Source of the DNA: Liolophura sinensis
Taxonomy: Eukaryota > Mollusca > Polyplacophora > Chitonida > Chitonidae
Assembly: GCF_032854445.1 (NCBI RefSeq)
Contig: NC_088301.1
Location: 18,586,808 to 18,650,807, forward strand
Direction: 5' to 3'
Length of the DNA stretch: 64,000 bases
Made by a program: the position numbers and the translations under genes. This document shows, one piece after another, positions 52,101-61,100 of this stretch; positions within the stretch are counted from its first letter, which is position 1, and every line of letters starts with the position of its first letter. The notes below the pieces were generated by a model, which was not told the DNA's origin, made no database searches, and was given only the letters and a program-made list of their open reading frames with translations.

Positions 52101-55100
52101 AGTGATACTATCAACTCTTCTGTCGTTACAATGGCAGCTCGCTTATTTACCTCAGCTTTAATTTAATCTACTCATGTTTTTCTATATAGAAGCTACACTG
52201 TTTGATACATCTACAGGTGAGATGCCAGTCGTCGGTATCGCTGGTGGAGTCTCAGGAGGCGTTGTTCTGTTGCTGGTCGTGGTTGTTGTTTTCCTCATCA
52301 TACGCAGGTACTGACGCGTATAGCTGGTCTTTGACCTTAATAAATACACCAAGCCTTCACTTTGTTTGTTAAGAGAAAACTCAACACATAACATAACCTT
52401 AGTTATTTGGGGAGAGGGGTGGAAACAGACCTAAACGGACACAACCATTTTTTCCTGACGTGCTTGGTAACTCCAAAATGAACTTTTAATCTGGAATTTT
52501 TACGAGTTCATTGGATGCGTCAAGTTAGAGCAACCAGAAACACAAAGTCGCGTCACTTGTAAAAAATAACTCGCGCCTAACTGGTTAAAATTTACAAACA
52601 TGCCAAAACTACCATCGGGGCGCTATCGATTTTCTTACAAATATGCACGATTTTGCTGATTTTGAACCAAGATATCTTTGTTGTGCAATGTCAAAAATAT
52701 AAAAAGGTATATCTCTGAACTTCATGCGGGATACCTTATCGATTGGTGTCTTGCGCCGTACTCAAGAATAGTTCACTTATACGACGGCGGCCAGCATTAT
52801 GCTGGATGGAAACTGGGCGTAAATCGGGGGAAACCCACAACTATCTGCAGGTTGCTGGCAGACCTTCCAAGCATGAGCTGGACTTGAACTTACCGCGACC
52901 GCATTGATGAGAGACTCCTGGGTCATTACGCTGCGCTAGCCCGCTAACCAACTGAACCCCTCTTCATTTTAAGGTTCTTTATATAATTTTAGTACATGTT
53001 CCTTGCAACAATACATTAGTACACGAAAATGTCTTGTTTTTTCTTATCTTTTGTTAAATATATTTTAATAATATCGTCTATGTAAGATTTTCTGCCGCGG
53101 TTTACTTGACAGACGGCGGCGTGGGTTGCCACAGAAAGACCCGGATGCAGAGCTTCAGCCGAGTCACTTAGTGGGGAGACCTCAAGACGATGACCCAGTA
53201 CCACAAGAAAACATAGGTGTGTCATTTGTTAGATATCACTTCACATGAACTAACAGATGGTTTGATATCACTGCATATGAACTGAATCGTTTAATATCAC
53301 TACACATGAGCTAGTAGATGGTTTGAACTTAATACATATGAACTGAATGGTTGATATCAGAACATACATATATGAATTGTTTGGTTAAATATAACATGTA
53401 CATCTACGTGTGATGTGAATGATCAACTGGACAGTTTGATATCACTGTATATGATCGGAATAATGTGATATTTACCCATACATGTATTAACTGGACGGTT
53501 TGATATCACTACATATAATCTAAATGATGTGATATGTTCAAATATGAATTGAATGGATTGGTATCTGTTCATACATGTGTGAACTGGAAGGTGTGACATT
53601 TGCACATATGAACTGGATGGATTAATATCAGTACATATGAACTGGATTGTGTCAGCTTTACACATATGAATTGGATGGATTGATATCAGTACATAATGCC
53701 AGACGGCCGTGCCATTTTCATTGTCATTGGCCGAACAGTTCATTGAGGAATGAACCTGATACCTTCTGGGCCACCACAGATCATTCTAGAATCTGATCTT
53801 TGAACACAGTTTTACTCGGTTAGATCCCGCCCTATTTTCCTGGATGCTTTTTAACGGTCTTTCATCTGATACAAAACTTCATTTTTGGATGATCTTTGCC
53901 TTTGAGTACGACGTGAAAACCAACGTACTCACACATACTGCCACGTGTATGGGTTGTTTTGTTCATGTATCACCTTTTCTTCTACATACAGAATCCGATG
54001 AAGATGATGAGGACGACGAAGACGTTGCTGCTGATGTAGCATCAGCAGGCTTTGTGAACCCTGGCGCAGTTCAGGAGAGCACTTGTGTTCCCGTGGAGGA
54101 ATTCCGACGGTACATGCTCAGGAAAAAGGCTTCAGTGGGATTCAAGGCTGAGTTTGAGGTAAACAAAAGGCTTCTGAGAAAATCCAAGTTGAGCGAAGAA
54201 AATCAGTTATGTATCATTTTGTAAGATTTGGTGTGCAGTAGTGTGACGATTTTAGTAAACGCCACAAATTATTACCACAAAAAAACTCTGTTACCATCCA
54301 TGTAAAGGATATTCCATCAAATACTGCCACACCAGGTTTCTGACGTTCCTCATCTAATAAATGCGTACGGAATGTCCAGAACTTCTAACTCGCTGTATAA
54401 TAATTCTGTCCATTTCTACTTAAAATAGAATTAGATATTTATCGTATTGAATAACACCCAGAAATAACAGCCAGGTTGGACAGACGAACAATTACAACCA
54501 AATCGCAACTGAGAAAGATATTTTGATCAACCACAAAATCAGAGCCAACATGGTACATACACGATTTGGTTTTCATTTATTCATCTGAAACTTTCCTAGC
54601 GTACTTTCGATATTGTTGAAAATTGTTAATGGCTTCTCTCTGCATTAATCCTTGCGAATATCTTCATTTCTGTGCTCTCCTTAGTTATTGTGGAAGTTTA
54701 TGCTGAACGTTGTGTTATGAGTATTCACCCGAAATGTCCATTATGCTTGGTCGGATGCGAACGCATGTTTCGAGTCTTAGATTCACCTTTATTTTTAGCT
54801 GTCTGTCGTCTTTGAAGATTGGGTCCCAACATTAAAACGAATCCAACCCGTAAAAGGCGACCACATCACGTTTATAAACAATGTCATGTCCAGTGGAGTC
54901 GTTGAAATATTGTAATAATTGTAGGCTTCAAATTATCCTATGTTGAAATTGAAGAAATGCAGCTTCCATTGGAACTTTCCACAAACCTCCGGCCTCGGTG
55001 GGAGCGACATTGCTTAAGCTCACCACGGTAGCCGTTACTGGTTGGTTTCGTTCTGACGTGGGGCGATGATCTTTGAGGCTGGTTAGCTGCTCCGAAATGA

Positions 55101-58100
55101 AAGTGTCACCGCCGATATATATTGCACTTATATTTGTAAAATCTGAATATGTTTATTCTCCAAAGGACCTGGCATGGTAAGGGGGGAATCGACCCTTGTG
55201 CAAGAAACTGTGCACCTCAAAAAGTGAATGTAACAATAGCTGTGAATGACAGCTGTTGACACTCTCGTTGGGCTACTTCTTTTTTCAGTTCTGTTTTACT
55301 CTTCTTTTCCTCTTACATGACAAGCATGCAACCCATCAAAGACCAAAAAAACAAAAGCACCATAAAGTCGAAAAATAGCAGCTTGCTAAAGTCACAATGA
55401 AATATCTTTTTTGCAATAGACACAGCAGAGCGGTGAAAATCATTGCACCACAAATGTCACTTTTTGAAAAATTCTTGACCACGCAGTTATGCACCAATCA
55501 ATTAAATAAATATACAACAAATGTAGCTTTTAGCCCTGTTACTGATAGCTAGAGGATTTCATGTGCTCTCAACCAGGATTCACGTATGACATGCTATATT
55601 TGCCAAACGTTACGTAATACCATAGCTTATGCATTCTAACGCATGAAAACACTTAATTAACGCAAGATGGCCTATATCTATACTCACACAGCAGTAAGTT
55701 TCCAAAGAAAGAAAAAAAGAACCACAAAGATTCAATCTCTTCCTCGTGGTACAACCTGTTCATCACCGTGACTACGTTATTCCACTTTACCATGAAGGGT
55801 GCATAAAAAAACGGATTTTAAACTTGCTAAAATATGAGAAAACTGAGCGCATTATACAGTTTATGTCTTACATATGAATACAAACGTTAACCAATACGAA
55901 CATTGACAGTACGTAGAAATATACACATGAAAGTTTCAGTAAAGCTAGTTTATGCTTTGATCTTCATACTGTAAATTAAGAACACAGTGATTCGCCTAAT
56001 CCAAAAATTTGCGTTTTTTGATCAAGAGTGCATATTTGATGGGCTGTTACTAAGCAACCATCTCTTTTATGGCCATAAAACTTCTATAGCTGCTTCATCC
56101 AAGTTTTATGCTTCTGATTTGAAAATTTACAGAATTGTACTAGGATTTTGAAATTTGTACTTTCCTATCGTACCTCTCTGGGGCCGATTCTCCGCCTTAC
56201 AATACCATGTCCTTTTAATTAAACTATGTACTACTGTTAATCCGTTCTTTGTTTGACCTATTAAATGTTACACCTGAGGTAAACTGTTAACCACAGAATC
56301 GGTTGTTTGCTGCAGACATTTCCCGTTGGACTACACGCTAAGCATGACGCGGCTAACAAACCTGAGAACAAGAACAAAAGCCGTTATCGGAATCTCGTGG
56401 CTTGTAAGCACATTATATTCTATAATTATATAGTTATGGAAGGCGGATAATGTTATCACCCAACCATTGTACTTTACAACCGCGTGGCTATGGAACAATT
56501 TGACAGAACAATGGCACGATGTGATAGTTCCGTCGCCCCATACCTTCGACCTACAGCGTCATAGCTTCGTATCTTCGTCCCATTGCATTGCACCATTGCC
56601 TAGTCCTTTCATTGACGCCATCGCTAAGATACTACAATGTTGCGATGATGACTTTAACCGACTTCCATACATACTGGGATGTGTTAGCAAAGAATTGCAC
56701 TGAATCTTTTGTTAATTGATCTTATCATTTCAAACTCACGAAACGCTCTTCAAATGGCATCAAAGTTTGGGGCTAGTTAGGGAACTATAGCTCTTTGACA
56801 TGTACATGTATACCTAACAACCTCTCGATGTAAATCCAAACGGGAGTACTAACTGGATTCGAACACGCGATTTAACTATTCATAAGCGTTTGATTACAAC
56901 AAGAATGTTTGAGGAAGCGATGTTATCAGAATATAATTGTGTGGTTTAGTCATATACTAAAGCAATTTTCGACGCCAGGTGACGCGACGCTTTTGTAAAT
57001 GTTTAAGGCATTTTCTTATAACAATAGCCAGGTATATACTCAATTCTTTTTTTTCTGTTCTTTTATGTTGAATTAACTAAATTCATACCGGACTTCCCTT
57101 ATCAAAATATTTTGTTGTGCTTATGTTTACATTGGAAGCTAGCGTGCCCGATTTATGTGTCATGCTGACACAACCATACGGCTATACGAATAAACACATA
57201 ACTATAAAACATTTTTCAGACGACCATTCACGGGTCCACCTTAAGCAGCTTGGTGATGAGGATACCGATTACATCAACGCTTGCTACATCGATGTGAGTA
57301 TTTGTAGACTTATACTTTATATACAACAGTTGACTTTGATTAAACCTCCCAGATGGTGCTGATAACGGAGTTTGTAAATCATGTGATACCATAAACTTCA
57401 GTGCCGTTATGTAGTTCAAATATCCTTTGAGCCTGGCGTAAAACATCTAGTAAAAGCATAAGTGTGTATGTATGCTTTGGCTTTGATGTTGCAGTTAACA
57501 ATTTTAGGTGTGTGTACATATATTTTATCTTCTTGTGCCGCCACTGAAGGATCATGTATAAGAAACCAGACATGATACCCTACCCAGTCACATTATACAG
57601 ATACCAGGCCCACCAGTCATGTTTCCTTGCTCTAACCTCTCAGTGCTGAACGCCAAGTGAGGCAGCAATAAGTACCAATTTAAATTGTTTGGTATGACCC
57701 GATGGGGGTTTGATCAAAAATAAGTAAAATAACATACCTTATTTACAGGGTTTCAACGAACCCAAAAAGTACATCGCGTCTCAAGGTAAGCACCCTTTTT
57801 ATTATAAAGGTTTATGCCTTGTGGCCATATATGTTTGTAATAAAGATAATAGTGTCATGTCCTTTTAAAGACGGCTTGCATGGCCGAGGTAGTTAGCGTG
57901 CGGTAGAAAGGCAAGTGTTGGACACATCCGCTCTCATTGCTCAATGAGGCCTGATCTCAATAAGCGGTTGTTTGTGGTGCCAGTTGCAGTTCATCCATAA
58001 AAAGTTTACAGCACACTCATACGATCTCAGAAAAAAAAACTTGTCTTTCACCAAATATGGCCTGCAATGGTACAATGCATATCCGCATCATTGACTAGAT

Positions 58101-61100
58101 GTCAAATGCCAATTGTCCGTGGTATGCCCCTGGACACCCTAGTTTTTTTCCACTGAGGGCCACCGACTAAGTGCAAACAGCCTGAGCATGCATGGCGTCA
58201 AATAAATAAATGTAATTCTTACAGGTCCGACTGATGTGATCATCAATGAGTTCATGCGCATGATCTGGGAACAAAACACCGGCAAAGTTGTCATGGTGAC
58301 CAATTTGGTGGAGAAGACAAAGGTGGGGATTTGTTTTGATCTCACATCTTTCGGTAAACTACTGTTTTTTACGATGTCTTTTTTTTTTCGACGTCTTACA
58401 CACGTCAAAGTCTATTGTCGTTCCCTCCCTTCTTCCATCTCTCTCCATCCTCATTTGTTGCGAACATAGTATCTTGAGGAATGCAACAATTTCTTGAACA
58501 CTGACACTTAACCCCTTGTAGAGCATTAACAATTAATGTAAAGTGTCAATCAAATATTTGACTTTGGCCTACTTTTGTCTCTAATGTCCAACGTCTTAAC
58601 TGCATAGACAAAGTGCTTCCAGTACTGGCCAGACCGACAACCCAAGGAGTTTGGTTTCATCAGCGTCTCTCTGCTGGACGAAGAGAACTTCTCCAACTAC
58701 GCCATCAGAACTCTGCAACTGAAGCATTTGAAGGTGGGAAATACAGTGAATGTTTTTTGTGTCTTTGTATATATCATCCTGCATATTATTATGTTTGAGT
58801 GTGGGTATAATAATGGATATTACCACGTGCGACATGGGGAAGCAACTTTCAAGTAAACAGCATTTCTTCATCCAATAACTGCTGAACAAGACAAAAGGGT
58901 AAACCACCCACTTTTTGTAAGTTACTGAAGAACTTTCCCTCTTGAGACGTACAGATATGCACACCAGAGTCGAGTGGAGAAGAAATTTTATATTTATTTA
59001 TTTATTTATTTGATTGGTGCTTTACGCCGTACTCAAGAATTTTTCCATGACGGAGGCAAACATTATAATGGGACGAAACCGGACAGAGCTCTTGGGGAAC
59101 CCACGACCATCCGCAGATTGCTGCAAGACCTTCCCACGTACTGCCAGATAGGAAGATAAACACGTTTTATAGCTCTGTTGCTAGATTACCATCCTCACTG
59201 TCGCGGCATCATTATCGGCACCTTGTCGCAGTATCATTATCGACACCATGTCGCGACATCTGCAGGGCCAGGTACAAATAGACTGTAGTTACAATTGATT
59301 TTAGGCCTATTTATCAATCGCCATGCCACGATGAACGTGTCATAGACTTGTCACCGGCAGTATAAGCGTTGTGTGTGATTGTGGTTGCTTTTGTTCATTG
59401 TTGTGTAAACTATCATTTAGAGAACTGCGGTTACTTGAATGATTGAAATAATGTAATTATTTATCTGATTTAAATCTTTGATTTTAGATGCAGAACAAGA
59501 TCCAGATCGTCAAACAATTCCACTTCACGGCTTGGCCAGATCATGGTGCGCCCTCTAACGCCAGTAGCTTATTGGACTTTCTGGGAAAAGTCCTGTGGCA
59601 TAAATCACCACTGAATGGGCCTATAGTGGTGCACTGCAGGTAAAAACCTTGACAACTGACGGAGACAGAAGTGTTCCAACAACAGTAAATTGTAAAAGAT
59701 CGGATCAGAATGGCATTTAGCAAATGCGGATGGGACTATAGGTGTAGACCTCGTCTCTCCGTCCGTCTATCCGTCCACATGTCCGTCCGCACGTTCGTTA
59801 GGGAAAGGTTTCCGAACTCTTTATAGCGATTCATCGCATTGAATTGCAGCTTGATGCATGTGCATTAAAGTTTCAGCCTTTTCACTAATTTTCTACGAAC
59901 TTACTGTCGGTTTTTTTAAAACTGTTTTGAACCTTCGACAGATTTTCGGACTTTTTAGCAAAATGAGTCAAGGCGCTGAATTGAAACACAGTACATACTT
60001 CAATGTGACAAGTTACAAATAAGGTTCGAGTTTGTAGCCGTTTTGTAGAATTTTCATAAAATTGTGGGGATTTTTATCCAAACGAATTTATCTCTCTATA
60101 CTGAAACTTGGTATGCTGCTTTATCATGAACGGTAACACATCAAGTTTTAGTTTTGGGCTGTTTCGTTGATTTGCAACTAAACTGTGGTAGTTTTGTCCT
60201 GCTATAGACTCGACTTGTTAACTGTACAGTACATGGCTCCACCGGGACAAGTTACAGATAAAATAGAAATTTGAAGGGTTTCGCTTATTTCTACAAAATG
60301 ATGGCCGTTTTAGTTGTCTTGTAGACTTTGACATAAATGTGATCGGTTGTACAACACTGTTTTAAGACTTAATACTAAATTTATGCCAAGCTTTCCATAT
60401 TTAATTGAATAACAATATCTTAAATACAAACTATAAGTGCTGCTGTTATACTTTCATATTAAATGTAAAATATGACTGAATACGAGCATCAGCTGATACA
60501 CCTCTGAACAACTCGGCCCTTGATTACTGTTTGTCACTAACCAATTTTCGTTACTGGAAAATGGGCGGAAATGGCTTTGTATAATCGGGCCCTGCTACAT
60601 CATATGAGTTATACTTAACTGTATATCAGTCTGAACATGTTTTGTTAATAACACGTCAGGTATATAGTCCTTACACCTCTCCTGTCTCCGTTACAGCGCT
60701 GGAATAGGCCGTACAGGAACGTTCATAGCTCTGGACTACCTGATAAACCAGGCCAAAGAGGAAGGTGTGGTGGATGTACCGGCCTGCGTCAGGCTGCTCA
60801 GGGAACAGCGAGTCAACATGGTCCAGAGTTTGGTAAATAAACACTACTTTCACCTTCCGTTTTGGAAAACAAAAAGTTAAGGGAAAGGAGCGCAGTTGAC
60901 GCAAGCCACAAGGAACCGTTATGGGCAAGGTTCGTCGTCCCTCTCAGAAAGTGTCGCCTTCACACGGTGTTGTAAAGGCACACGCCGTCATTACACACTG
61001 TATTTTGATCAGGAATACATTCCAATCTCGCCATTCCTTCAATTTTAGCTAGACAGATCCTACCAGTCCACATAAATTTTAAATAACCTGACATCATCCG

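Noticed and set aside
53423-53743. 106-codon minus frame with repeated CTDINPSS-like text
   Set aside because: Reading of the degenerate minisatellite between juxtamembrane exons.
56467-56703. 78-codon frame after a D1 exon
   Set aside because: No splice phase joins it to D1, and the canonical next D1 motif is found at 57220.
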